Below are positions 54,415 to 63,358 of a stretch of DNA of 64,000 nt, one piece after another (position 1 is the stretch's first letter; each line of letters begins with the position of its first letter). Under the pieces are notes generated by a model. That model did not search any database and was not told the origin of the DNA. It saw only the letters and a program-made list of their open reading frames with translations. The position numbers were made by a program, and so were the translations under genes. The DNA is taken from NCBI GenBank assembly GCA_963752495.1, contig CAVVYJ010000002.1, positions 186,001 to 250,000 on the forward strand. The letters run 5' to 3'. The stretch comes from CAVVYJ01 sp963752495 (lineage in GTDB: Bacteria > Pseudomonadota > Gammaproteobacteria > Burkholderiales > Methylophilaceae).

Positions 54415-55501
54415 AATTGCAGAACTAGTTAAAGACCCTAGCTATAAGCGGCTTGGTATCGCATTGGTGGTTTCTGCGTTAATACATGCTTGGATGTTTG
54501 GCGATTTGGATTTATCTTTGCCAGTTTTTAAAAAAGAAATGCATGAGATAGAAGCAAGGCTACAAATGCCAAAAGTTGTAGCAAAGTCAGTCGAAGAACC
54601 AAGACCGGAAGTTACGAAGGCAGAGCAGGAAAAACCTGTTGAGAATTTAAAAACACCAGAACCACAAAAAAAAGTGGAGCTGGCGGAAGCGCCACCAGTC
54701 ATCGAGCCGCCACCGTTACCAGTTGAACCTGTAGTAGAGGAACTGCTACCAGAACCACCAGTTGAAGTGCCTCCGCCAGTTGATGATGTGTCGCAACCTG
54801 CTGATAAAGGGTTGGTGATTAACGAAAATGCTTATCAGTATGTAGAAACTTATTTTGATGTACATACAAAAATAGATGGTCCGGTTGAGGGTAAAGCTAA
54901 GTCTGTTTTTAATTTAATAGATGGTGGGCGCTACCAGTTAAATTTTTTAGTGCAAGCAGAAGGATTGACTGCGCTTTTTTTACCAGACTTATTGCAGACC
55001 AGCGAAGGTTTGCTTACAAAAACAGGATTGCAGCCACTAAATTATTTGTATCAGTTTGGCAATAAAGCGGATAAAAACCGTAATGCCGTGTTTGATTGGC
55101 AAGGTAAAACATTAGAGTTAACCACCAGCAAAGGTCTTAAAACTGAGCCGTTATTGGAAGGCACGCAGGATATGCTTAGTTTTATGTATCAGTTTATGTA
55201 TGTGGCACCGCTAGAGGAGATGCAGCTTAATATTACTAATGGTAAAAAATTACGCGAGTATCACTATGTGTTTGAGGGCGAAGAGAATGTAAATTCTCAG
55301 TTAGGTGAAGTCAGAACCATTCATATAGCGCATACTGGCATTGATTCAGAAGAGAAAACAGAACTTTGGTTGGCGATAGACTACCAGTATATACCAGTAA
55401 AAATTCGCAAATCAGAAAAAGAAGGCAAAGTATACGAATTCGTCGCAACACGAGTCGTCACTACAAGACCTACAATAGATCAACTACAAGAAAATAAGTA
55501 A
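54404..55501 (+). CDS. DUF3108 protein with membrane anchor and TonB-like proline-rich stalk (paralogue 2)
   Basis: A 365-residue protein. An N-terminal membrane anchor (LGIALVVSALIHAWMFGDL) is followed by a Pro/Glu/Lys-rich stalk (residues about 50-130) similar in character to TonB (VIEPPPLPVEPVVEELLPEP). The DUF3108 domain follows from about 140 (EGTQDMLSFMYQFMYVAP, TELWLAIDYQYIPVKIR). This architecture would place the DUF3108 domain across the periplasm near the outer membrane, as TonB does. It is coupled to paralogue 1 and followed after 3 bases by an RNA methyltransferase gene. The function is unknown. Confidence 0.87.
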   Translation: MWNKIAELVKDPSYKRLGIALVVSALIHAWMFGDLDLSLPVFKKEMHEIEARLQMPKVVAKSVEEPRPEVTKAEQEKPVENLKTPEPQKKVELAEAPPVIEPPPLPVEPVVEELLPEPPVEVPPPVDDVSQPADKGLVINENAYQYVETYFDVHTKIDGPVEGKAKSVFNLIDGGRYQLNFLVQAEGLTALFLPDLLQTSEGLLTKTGLQPLNYLYQFGNKADKNRNAVFDWQGKTLELTTSKGLKTEPLLEGTQDMLSFMYQFMYVAPLEEMQLNITNGKKLREYHYVFEGEENVNSQLGEVRTIHIAHTGIDSEEKTELWLAIDYQYIPVKIRKSEKEGKVYEFVATRVVTTRPTIDQLQENK

Positions 55502-55504
55502 ACA

Positions 55505-56809
55505 ATGAATGCAAATTTAATCCGCCAAGCGGCGATGCTGCTGAATAATCTGCTCGACTTTAATAGCCCAGCAGATGCAAAATTGAGTGAGTTTTTTCGG
55601 AATAATCGCGAACTTGGCACCAAAGAGCGCGCCTTTGTGGCAGAAAGTGTCTATGGCGTGCTACGTCGTTTGCGTTATTTAAGTATGGTCACGGCGAGCG
55701 AAGAGGGCGATGCAGATGATGCGCGAAAACTTATTTTAGCGTGGTTGTTGCGTATCGAGGGTAAAAGCATTCGTGAGTTAGAGTCCATGTTAAGCGAGCA
55801 GCAAAAAGAATGGGCGGTAACGATTAAAGCAAAAGCGACTGATGATTTGCCGCTAGCCGTGCAGGCCGATGTGCGTGATTGGCTATGGCAGAAGCTCGTC
55901 GCCCAATATGGCGAAAAGGAGGCACTGGCAATCTGCCGTAGTATGTTCGAGCAAGCCACGCTTGATTTGCGAGTAAATACCATTAAAGCTAATCGTGAAG
56001 ATGTGTTGAAAAAAATGTTGGCTGAAAATACCAGCAATGAGCAGTCCATTGCAATTACGCCAATTTCTCCCGTCGGCATACGCATGCCTGCTAGGCTAGG
56101 CATTAATAAACACGTGTTATTTACCGAAGGCAAAATTGAGGTTCAAGACGAAGGCAGCCAAATTTTGAGCTATTTAGTTGCGCCCAAACGTGGCCAAATG
56201 GTGGCAGATTTTTGTGCCGGTGCGGGTGGAAAAACTCTGGCGATTGGTGCATTGATGAAAAACACAGGGCGCCTCTATGCGTTTGATGTCTCTGAAAAGC
56301 GCCTTGCCAATTTGGGGCAACGTCTTAAACGTAGTGGCTTATCGAACTTACATGCACAAGTGATTTCTGGTGAAACTGACCAGAAGTTAAAACGCCTAAA
56401 TGGCAAATTTGACCGTGTACTGGTTGATGCGCCTTGCAGCGGGCTGGGCACATTGCGCCGCAATCCAGATTTAAAATGGCGCCAAACCGAGCAGGATGTA
56501 CTGGAGCTCACAAAAAAGCAAACCAATATTCTTGCGCGGGCTGCTAAGCTCGTAAAAGCTGGCGGACGCTTGATTTATGGTACTTGCAGCTTGTTGCGTG
56601 ATGAAAATGAGGCGATTGCTGAAGCGTTTTTAAGCGCACATCCCGATTTTAAATTATTACCAGCGAACCAAATATTAGCGCAACAGCAAATTCCGCTGGA
56701 TACAGGGGAATATCTAAAACTTTCGCCCCATTTGCATAATACAGATGGTTTCTTTGCTGCGGTGTTTGAAAAACAAGAGAAGATTGATGAAACTCCCAAG
56801 TCTGAATAG
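55505..56809 (+). CDS. RsmB/NOP-family RNA m5C methyltransferase (second copy)
   Basis: A 434-residue NOL1/NOP2/Sun methyltransferase, intact. An N-terminal NusB-like helical part (TKERAFVAESVYGVLRRLRYL) is followed by the SAM site VADFCAGAGGKTLAIGALM, then VLVDAPCSGLGTLRRNPDLKWR and LIYGTCSLLRDENEAIAEAFL with both catalytic Cys. It is distinct from rsmB at 23437-24732, which has the classical rsmB neighbours. This one may act on another rRNA or tRNA cytosine. Its 3' end overlaps the symporter gene by 23 bases. Confidence 0.9.
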   Translation: MNANLIRQAAMLLNNLLDFNSPADAKLSEFFRNNRELGTKERAFVAESVYGVLRRLRYLSMVTASEEGDADDARKLILAWLLRIEGKSIRELESMLSEQQKEWAVTIKAKATDDLPLAVQADVRDWLWQKLVAQYGEKEALAICRSMFEQATLDLRVNTIKANREDVLKKMLAENTSNEQSIAITPISPVGIRMPARLGINKHVLFTEGKIEVQDEGSQILSYLVAPKRGQMVADFCAGAGGKTLAIGALMKNTGRLYAFDVSEKRLANLGQRLKRSGLSNLHAQVISGETDQKLKRLNGKFDRVLVDAPCSGLGTLRRNPDLKWRQTEQDVLELTKKQTNILARAAKLVKAGGRLIYGTCSLLRDENEAIAEAFLSAHPDFKLLPANQILAQQQIPLDTGEYLKLSPHLHNTDGFFAAVFEKQEKIDETPKSE

Positions 56810-58010
56810 CCAGATTTTAATAGGCGCCTTATTCGGGATTGTGGCTGGCGCCCTCATGGGTTACCCAGAAACTACGGCCGAGACCAATAGCCTCTATATG
56901 GCAGGGCTAATGGGAGCTTTGTTTATCGATTTACTTAAAATGATTTTGATTCCGCTGGTGTTTTGTTCCATTGCTGTCGGCATTGCCAATTTGCGCCAAC
57001 ACAGCCAAATGCAGCGAGTTTGGGTGAGCACGCTTACTTTCTTTGTTAGCTCAATGGCAATCGCTATTGTATTGGCGCTTACAGCAGTCAATTATTTTAA
57101 GCCTGGCAAAGGGTTGAGTTTGGAAATGTTTGCGCATGCCACGCAAAACTTTCAGGCTAAACAAATGCCGGTGGGTGAGTTTTTTGCACAATTTTTGCAT
57201 GGACTTTTTGTAAATCCTTTTACAGCATTAGCCAATGGTAACGTGCTTGCTGTGGTGATTTTCGCCTTGTTTTTAGGCGTTGCCTTGGTGATGGGTGGCG
57301 ATCGCTATAAAAGCATTCACAACATGCTGCAAGAGCTATTGGAAATTGTCATGCGAATGGTTGGCTGGATTATGCACCTAGCGCCGTTTGGCATTGCAGC
57401 GCTGTTGTTTAAACTCGCTGCCACGCAAGATGTGGCGATGTTGCAAAGTTTGGTAAAATTTGTCGCAGTTGTGGTGGGCACCACCTTGTTGCATGGCATA
57501 GTGATTTTGCCACTTATTATGTATCTCTTTACACGGCACTCGCCTTTATGGTTTTGGCGGGGCGCGCGTGAGGCGCTTGTTACAGCTTTTGCCACCAGCT
57601 CCAGCGCGGCTACTTTGCCAGTAACATTGAGGTGCGTCACGCAAAATTTGAACGTCAGGCCAGAAATTGGCGGCTTTGTGATTCCCTTAGGAGCGACCAT
57701 CAATATGGATGGCACTGCGTTGTATGAAGCCGCTGCAGCCTTGTTTATCGCCAATTTAGCGGGTATTGATTTAAATTTTACACAACAACTTATTGTGTTC
57801 TTTACTGCCATGTTTGCTGCCATTGGCGCACCCGGTATTCCTAGCGCGGGCATGGTCACCATGGTGATGGTGCTGCAAAGCGTGGGCTTGCCTGCCGAGG
57901 CGATTGCCATTTTGCTACCGATTGACCGTTTACTAGACACCTTGCGTACCACCGTGAATGTGGAAGGTGATATGGTGGGTAGTCTTGTCGTCCAAAAACT
58001 CGTTAAATAA
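56787..58010 (+). CDS. Dicarboxylate/amino acid:cation symporter (DAACS family)
   Basis: A 407-residue inner-membrane symporter for glutamate, aspartate or C4-dicarboxylates with Na+ or H+. Membrane helices cover the whole length. The two hairpin signatures are visible: FATSSSAATLPVTLRC (serine-rich HP1) and GGFVIPLGATINMDGTALYEA (TM7, NMDGT). HP2 (AAIGAPGIPSAGMVTMVMVL) and the TM8 region (IDRLLDTLRTTVNVEGDMV) follow. ATG 56787 is the natural start (MKLPSLNSQ); the frame can be extended upstream only inside the methyltransferase gene. Confidence 0.94.
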   Translation: MKLPSLNSQILIGALFGIVAGALMGYPETTAETNSLYMAGLMGALFIDLLKMILIPLVFCSIAVGIANLRQHSQMQRVWVSTLTFFVSSMAIAIVLALTAVNYFKPGKGLSLEMFAHATQNFQAKQMPVGEFFAQFLHGLFVNPFTALANGNVLAVVIFALFLGVALVMGGDRYKSIHNMLQELLEIVMRMVGWIMHLAPFGIAALLFKLAATQDVAMLQSLVKFVAVVVGTTLLHGIVILPLIMYLFTRHSPLWFWRGAREALVTAFATSSSAATLPVTLRCVTQNLNVRPEIGGFVIPLGATINMDGTALYEAAAALFIANLAGIDLNFTQQLIVFFTAMFAAIGAPGIPSAGMVTMVMVLQSVGLPAEAIAILLPIDRLLDTLRTTVNVEGDMVGSLVVQKLVK

Positions 58011-58025
58011 ATTCAATCCTCATCC

Positions 58026-58553
58026 ATGCTAATTTTTCAAAAAGCTGAACTTGGCGATGCCAGTGCAATCGCGCAATTGGTCAATTCTGCATACCGAGGT
58101 GAAGCCAGTCGCAAGGGCTGGACAACCGAGGCTGATTTGCTCGACGGTTTGCGTACCACCACGGCGGATGTCGCACAAATTATCAAGCGTGAGGATGCAT
58201 TTATGCTCTTGGGCATACTAAATAACGAAATTGTGGCAACCATCAGCTGTGAGTGGCAAGCCATTGCTGGTAAGAACACTGCGCATTTTGGCATGATTGC
58301 GGTAAAACCTATCCTGCAAAACAAAGGATATGGTAAAAAAATTATTCAGGCGGCTGAGGCCTTAACACGCAGAGAATGGCGCGTGGTGGGGTTTCACATG
58401 GCAGTCATTTCGTTACGTCACGAGTTGATTATGTTTTATGAAAAGCTGGGCTATGTGCGCACGGGCGAGTTTAAAGATTTCCCCATAAATCCTGAGCTAT
58501 GGCAACCTAAGGTAGAAGGTTTGAATTTGCAGTATTTAGCAAAACTGGTTTAG
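58026..58553 (+). CDS. GNAT-family N-acetyltransferase
   Basis: A 175-residue GCN5-related acetyltransferase: the start IFQKAELGDASAIAQLVNSAYRG is typical, motif A is MIAVKPILQNKGYGKKIIQAAE (acetyl-CoA pyrophosphate loop), and the C-terminal ELIMFYEKLGYVRTGEF is motif B. The substrate is unknown. It lies 15 bases after the symporter and overlaps the stop of the convergent RND gene by four bases. Confidence 0.9.
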   Translation: MLIFQKAELGDASAIAQLVNSAYRGEASRKGWTTEADLLDGLRTTTADVAQIIKREDAFMLLGILNNEIVATISCEWQAIAGKNTAHFGMIAVKPILQNKGYGKKIIQAAEALTRREWRVVGFHMAVISLRHELIMFYEKLGYVRTGEFKDFPINPELWQPKVEGLNLQYLAKLV

Positions 58554-61500
58554 TGCTTAAATCGTTGCGACCAGCCAATTAAGAGCGAATATACTGCTGG
58601 CACGACCACCAAGGTGAGCAGGGTGGACGAAATCATACCACCAATCACAGCAACTGAGAGCGGGCCATTGGTCTCTGCGCCAGCACCTAATCCCAAAGCG
58701 GCTGGTAGCAAGGCAAGAATAATTGTCAGTGATGTCATAAGCACAGGGCGCAATCTGGTAGGACAAGCTTCTTTAAGCGCGTCGTTAATGTTGTGCCCTT
58801 TTTCGCGTAGTTGATTGGTTAAATCGACCAACAAAATAGAATTTTTGGCAACTAGACCTATCAGCAGCACCAAACCAATCATCGAGAAAATATTCAAGCT
58901 ATGCCCCGTGAGCCACAGCGCGAAAACACCGCCAATAATAGCGAGTGGCTGCGCGACCATAATGATTAAGGGCTGCAGGAATGAGTTAAACTGACTGGCA
59001 AGCACCATATAGAGCAGAATTAATGCCAGTGCGAAGATGAACGAAACATTTTTGAAGGTTTTCGCAAACTCTTCTGCTTGTCCCGAAAGTTTGTATTTGT
59101 AATCGCCTGGAAGTAATTGCTTGGCGAGTCTATCTACGTGTTCAACCGCCTCGCCTAAAGGCATTGTGGGGTTTACAAACAAGTTGGCCGCGTATTGCAA
59201 ATCGTAACGACCAATCACCGCAGGGCCAAGTATCGGTTTAAAGCTGGCGACGCTGTCGAGCCTCACCAAATCTCCACTGGCGCTACGCAAATAAATTTTG
59301 CTTAAATCCGCTGCCTGTGCAAAATTACCGTCTTCAGATTTCAGGCGAATGTCGTAACGTTGACCATCACCATTTTCATCGTTAAATTTCGCGACATTCG
59401 TACCACCCGCGTAGATATTGGCTGCTGAGGCAATATCTTCGGCAGAAAGTCCAAAGCTGGCAGCGCGGGCGCGATCTATCTGCATGGAGAGTTGTGGCAA
59501 ATCAAGCTGCATGTCTAAATCAACTTTGCCCATACCTTTAATATCGCTGAGTTGCTGCTGGATAGTTTTGGCATATTCGGCAACTCTCTCAATATTAGGC
59601 CCGGTAATGTTAAATTGCAGTTTTTCCGAGCGCTGGCCACGCACCATGGATGCTGGTACCGGAAAGGCGCGCACGCCGGGGATTTCGCCTAGTTCGCTTT
59701 TAAGGATTGCCACTAATTTAGCCTGCGAATTTTTGCGTGCGTGCTTATCTTTTAAGCGTACGCTAATGCGACCTTGATTGACCTGGCCTTGGCTGCCAGA
59801 GCCTACCACGGAGAAGAAGCTTTCAATATCATCCATGTGATTCAGCAAGACTTTTTCAATTAAACTCATGCGTGTATCAGTGTAGGCAAGGCTGGAGCCT
59901 AGTGCAGTTTTAAAGCTGATGCTAAACCTGCCTTCATCTGCCTCTGGTACAAATTCTTTTTGCACATTTTTAAAGAAAAATGCACTGGAGAAAATCACCA
60001 GCAATGTGACGACTAGAACCTTCCAACGATGACCTAGCACCCAGATAATTAAACGTCTGTATTGATTTTCCATGCGATTAAAAAAGTCTTCGAGCGCCTG
60101 AAAAACTTTTCCTTGTTGCTGAACCACAGGTAAATAGCGCGAACTAAGCATAGGTGTGAGAGTGAGCGATACAAACAACGAGACAAGTACGCCCACGGTC
60201 ACCACGACTGCAAAGGCTTTGAAGAATTTGCCAATGATGCCTTCCATGAAAATGACTGGTGCAAAAATACAAACGAGCGAGAGTGATGAGGCCATAACTG
60301 CGAACGTCACTTCTCGACTGCCGATTTCTGTGGCTTTAGTGCGGAATAATGCGACTGCGCGCGGGTCTTTGAGTTCAGCGTCTGTGAGTTTGGCGGCGGC
60401 TTCGCCGGAGATATGGCGAATAATACTTTCACGCACCACAATGGCGTCATCCACCACCACGCCAATCAGCAATAGCAATGCAAGCAGCGTCATGCTGTTA
60501 AATGTGTAGCCCGCAAAATACATGACTGCAATTGCCCCAAATAACGAAACAGGAATTTCCAGACAAATCATTAAGGTTGAGCTGAAAGAGCGCATAAAAA
60601 GCAACACGACGAGTGCTGCGAATATAGTGCCTTCCAGCAAATGATTTTGTAACGACGCGACCATTTGTTCGATAAAAGGCCTGTCGTTGGCAGAAACCTC
60701 GATTTTCATACCCGGCGGTAAATTAGGTTTGATGTCGGCTTCTAAGCGTCTTTCGACTTCTTTAATGATGTCCACGGTATTGGAATTAGCGATTTTTATA
60801 ATACCTAGACCAACAGTCGGTTTTCCGTTATAACGCGCGATTTGCCTGAAATCCGTGAGATCATCTTTAATCTGCGCAACCTCTTTTAATTTAATCGAGG
60901 CATCATTGCGATATGCGATGACCATGTCTGCAAGCTGGTCGATGCGGTGAAACTCTAAATCAAGTTTTAATAACTTTTCGGAGTTTTTGCTGACTAAAAA
61001 ACCACCCGGCACTTGCACATGCTCGCGATTGAAAGCAGCGATAATGTCAGTTGTGGTGAGGTTGTAAGCGTTCATGCGCTCGGGTTTTAGCTCGACGCGG
61101 ATGTTTCGATCGCGTCGCCCGCCAAGCTGGACTTCACCTACGCCATTAATGGTTTCCAGTTTCTTTTTGAGTATATTGAGTGCATATAAATTAAGTTGCT
61201 GGACTGTCCTATCGCCAGTAAGTGCCAGCCAAAGAATGGGTTCAGTATTAGTCTCGGCCTTGTTTAATATCGGCGGGTCGGTATCGGTTGGCAGGCGTTT
61301 TAGCACACCATTGATTTTTGCCTGAACTTCGTTATAGGCGACATCGATATCTTTTTCCAGCTTGAAGGTGATAATAATGAGCGAAACGCCAGGGGATGAA
61401 CTGGATTGTATATGCTCGATTCCAGGCGTGGTGTTGATGGCTGATTCGATAACATTGGTGATGCTGGTATCGACGATATCGGGATTAGCGCCACGTAGCG

Positions 61501-61648
61501 TAGTGGTTACGCTGATAATTGGAAATTCGATTTCCGGAAAACGATCAACGGCAATACGCTGGTAGCTGATGATGCCAAACAATACCAGCACCGCAGAGAG
61601 CATCCACGCAAGGACGTGGCGCTTAATGGATAGCTCGGGTAAGGTCAC
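58550..61648 (-). CDS. RND-family efflux permease (HAE1/AcrB-like)
   Basis: A 1032-residue inner-membrane RND pump, full length. Twelve helices fall in the usual 1+5+1+5 pattern with two large periplasmic loops. The proton-relay Asp pair is in LLLIGVVVDDAIVVRESIIRH (TM4), and the second half has MIGLVLLIGLVAKNSILLVD and ACPTRLRPVLMTSLT. It probably exports drugs or lipophilic compounds with the adaptor upstream; an outer-membrane factor is not in this window. The start is GTG, overlapping the adaptor stop (GTGA). Confidence 0.95.
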   Translation of the reverse strand: MTLPELSIKRHVLAWMLSAVLVLFGIISYQRIAVDRFPEIEFPIISVTTTLRGANPDIVDTSITNVIESAINTTPGIEHIQSSSSPGVSLIIITFKLEKDIDVAYNEVQAKINGVLKRLPTDTDPPILNKAETNTEPILWLALTGDRTVQQLNLYALNILKKKLETINGVGEVQLGGRRDRNIRVELKPERMNAYNLTTTDIIAAFNREHVQVPGGFLVSKNSEKLLKLDLEFHRIDQLADMVIAYRNDASIKLKEVAQIKDDLTDFRQIARYNGKPTVGLGIIKIANSNTVDIIKEVERRLEADIKPNLPPGMKIEVSANDRPFIEQMVASLQNHLLEGTIFAALVVLLFMRSFSSTLMICLEIPVSLFGAIAVMYFAGYTFNSMTLLALLLLIGVVVDDAIVVRESIIRHISGEAAAKLTDAELKDPRAVALFRTKATEIGSREVTFAVMASSLSLVCIFAPVIFMEGIIGKFFKAFAVVVTVGVLVSLFVSLTLTPMLSSRYLPVVQQQGKVFQALEDFFNRMENQYRRLIIWVLGHRWKVLVVTLLVIFSSAFFFKNVQKEFVPEADEGRFSISFKTALGSSLAYTDTRMSLIEKVLLNHMDDIESFFSVVGSGSQGQVNQGRISVRLKDKHARKNSQAKLVAILKSELGEIPGVRAFPVPASMVRGQRSEKLQFNITGPNIERVAEYAKTIQQQLSDIKGMGKVDLDMQLDLPQLSMQIDRARAASFGLSAEDIASAANIYAGGTNVAKFNDENGDGQRYDIRLKSEDGNFAQAADLSKIYLRSASGDLVRLDSVASFKPILGPAVIGRYDLQYAANLFVNPTMPLGEAVEHVDRLAKQLLPGDYKYKLSGQAEEFAKTFKNVSFIFALALILLYMVLASQFNSFLQPLIIMVAQPLAIIGGVFALWLTGHSLNIFSMIGLVLLIGLVAKNSILLVDLTNQLREKGHNINDALKEACPTRLRPVLMTSLTIILALLPAALGLGAGAETNGPLSVAVIGGMISSTLLTLVVVPAVYSLLIGWSQRFKH

Positions 61649-62727
61649 GATTTACTTTCTAATATACTCACTTGGGCTTTATCCGTTAAAAAGGCTGCTC
61701 CATCTTTTGCAATCGTTTCACCGCCATTTAAGCCTTCTAAAATCTCTATCATTCCGTTTTGCTGCAACCCTGTTTTTACAATGCGCTGATGTGCTTCATT
61801 ATTTAAAATCTCATAGACCACTTCGCCCGCAGGGCGCAGAATCACACTTTGCTCAGGCACCAAAATCGCACTAGCTCGTTCGCCTAACTGCACCTTTCCA
61901 ACCACGCTGGCACCAGGTTGCCAATCCGCTTCATCTTTAATATCAACAATTACATCAATCGTACGATTGTTTGTTGCGATTTGCGGTTTTAGCTCGCGCA
62001 CTACGCTGGTAATTTCTTTGTCCGAGGTAGGCGTTGTGAGTATAACCGTTAGGCCAGGTTGCAATTTAGCAGCAACACTTTCGGGAAAAGGCAGGTGCGC
62101 CCGCAATAATTTTTTACTGATTATTTGCACAATAGGGTCACCCACACGAACAAAATCACCCTCTGCAGCAGTTTGTGTTTGTATAACACCGTCAGTTGGC
62201 GCTACAACGCGATTTTTTGCACCACTATGACTAATTGTAGCAACGCGATTTTTTGCGCCTGCGAGTTGTTGCTTGAGAGCTGCTTGCTGGGTGGTTACAT
62301 CATCCAGTGCATTTTTAGAGATAAAGTTTTTATCTACCAAGGCGCGGTTCCGCTCAACAATTTTAGCCTGATTGGCAAGTAGCGCCTCGATCCTTGCTAC
62401 TTCGCTCAATGCTTCTTGTCGCTGCATACCAAAATCGCTGCCATCTAACAAAGCAATCGTTTCACCTTTCTTTACTTTTTGACCCGGATGCACCAGTACT
62501 TTAATGACGCGGGCAGGAATTTCAGCAGCTACCGTTGGGTCAATCACGCTCTCTAACGTGCCTAGCGCTTCTTCAACGAGTAATAAATTTTCACTAGCGA
62601 CTTTTACAACACTAATTTGGGTAGATTTTGCAGCTTTAGCTTCGTCTGCGACTGCACTTTCATTTTTCTTACATGCCGAAAATAGCGTCACTAGTGAGAA
62701 TAATGCGAGTAAGGTGATTTTTTGCAT
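61645..62727 (-). CDS. Efflux RND periplasmic adaptor subunit (HlyD/AcrA type), lipoprotein
   Basis: A 360-residue membrane-fusion protein. A lipobox (LVTLFSAC, Cys19) follows the signal. The first barrel-sandwich half is PARVIKVLVHPGQKVKKGETIALLDG, then an alpha hairpin (QEALSEVARIEALLANQAKIVERN) and the second half VVAPTDGVIQTQTAAEGDFVRVGDP. The beta-barrel end contains ATNNRTIDVIVDIKDE. A short segment GAKNRV occurs twice, separated by a few residues, because of a 16-base exact repeat (see findings). It pairs with the RND permease by a 4-base overlap. Confidence 0.93.
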   Translation of the reverse strand: MQKITLLALFSLVTLFSACKKNESAVADEAKAAKSTQISVVKVASENLLLVEEALGTLESVIDPTVAAEIPARVIKVLVHPGQKVKKGETIALLDGSDFGMQRQEALSEVARIEALLANQAKIVERNRALVDKNFISKNALDDVTTQQAALKQQLAGAKNRVATISHSGAKNRVVAPTDGVIQTQTAAEGDFVRVGDPIVQIISKKLLRAHLPFPESVAAKLQPGLTVILTTPTSDKEITSVVRELKPQIATNNRTIDVIVDIKDEADWQPGASVVGKVQLGERASAILVPEQSVILRPAGEVVYEILNNEAHQRIVKTGLQQNGMIEILEGLNGGETIAKDGAAFLTDKAQVSILESKS

Positions 62728-62732
62728 GATTT

Positions 62733-63287
62733 TTAAAGGGTGCTTAATTTTTTCCAGTTAAAATAAGGACCAGGGTCAGTTTTACGCAATGGTGCGATTT
62801 CTGAATGGCCAACAATGTGCTGTATTGGATAATTTTTTTTCAAAGATTTTATTAGCGCAATCAGTGTACGGTATTGAGTGTCTTCAAATGCTTCGATGTC
62901 ACATCCTTCCAGCTCAATTCCGACCGAGAAATCATTACAACGTTCCCGTCCCTGCCAATTTGATACACCAGCATGCCATGCGCGCTGCAAGCATGAGACG
63001 AATTGAATCAGTTCGCCATCACGGCGAATGAGAAAGTGCGAGGAAACTTTTGCGGTATAAATTTCCGCATAGTAGGGATGTTCGTTTGGGTTCAGTTTGT
63101 TAGTGAATAATTCAACAATGCCAGAACCCCCGTATTGATTGGGTGGTAGACTGATATTGTGAATAACTATCATATCAATCGCGCTATTATCTGGCCGCAT
63201 ATCGAAGTTTGGCGAGGCAATTTGTATTGCGCCTTTGGCAAAACCTTTTTTGTCGATAGTAAGTTGGTTGATGGAAGATTTTTTCAT
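62733..63287 (-). CDS. ampD: 1,6-anhydro-N-acetylmuramyl-L-alanine amidase AmpD
   Basis: Cytoplasmic zinc amidase that recycles cell-wall muropeptides and indirectly controls beta-lactamase induction. Motifs are IDMIVIHNISLPPNQYGG (first His), SHFLIRRDGELIQFVSCLQRAWHAG, CNDFSVGIELEGCD and HIVGHSEIAPLRKTDPGPYFNW (second His, Lys, Asp). The ATG at 63287 gives 184 residues, normal for AmpD; the in-frame GTG at 63356 would overlap the promoter and start region of the divergent antiporter gene. It lies 5 bases before the adaptor gene. Confidence 0.94.
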   Translation of the reverse strand: MKKSSINQLTIDKKGFAKGAIQIASPNFDMRPDNSAIDMIVIHNISLPPNQYGGSGIVELFTNKLNPNEHPYYAEIYTAKVSSHFLIRRDGELIQFVSCLQRAWHAGVSNWQGRERCNDFSVGIELEGCDIEAFEDTQYRTLIALIKSLKKNYPIQHIVGHSEIAPLRKTDPGPYFNWKKLSTL

Positions 63288-63358
63288 TAGGTTTATTTTA
63301 TGTGAATTTAGGCAAAAACCAGTAAAATAAACGTCTTTATTTATCGTTAGGTGCACAA

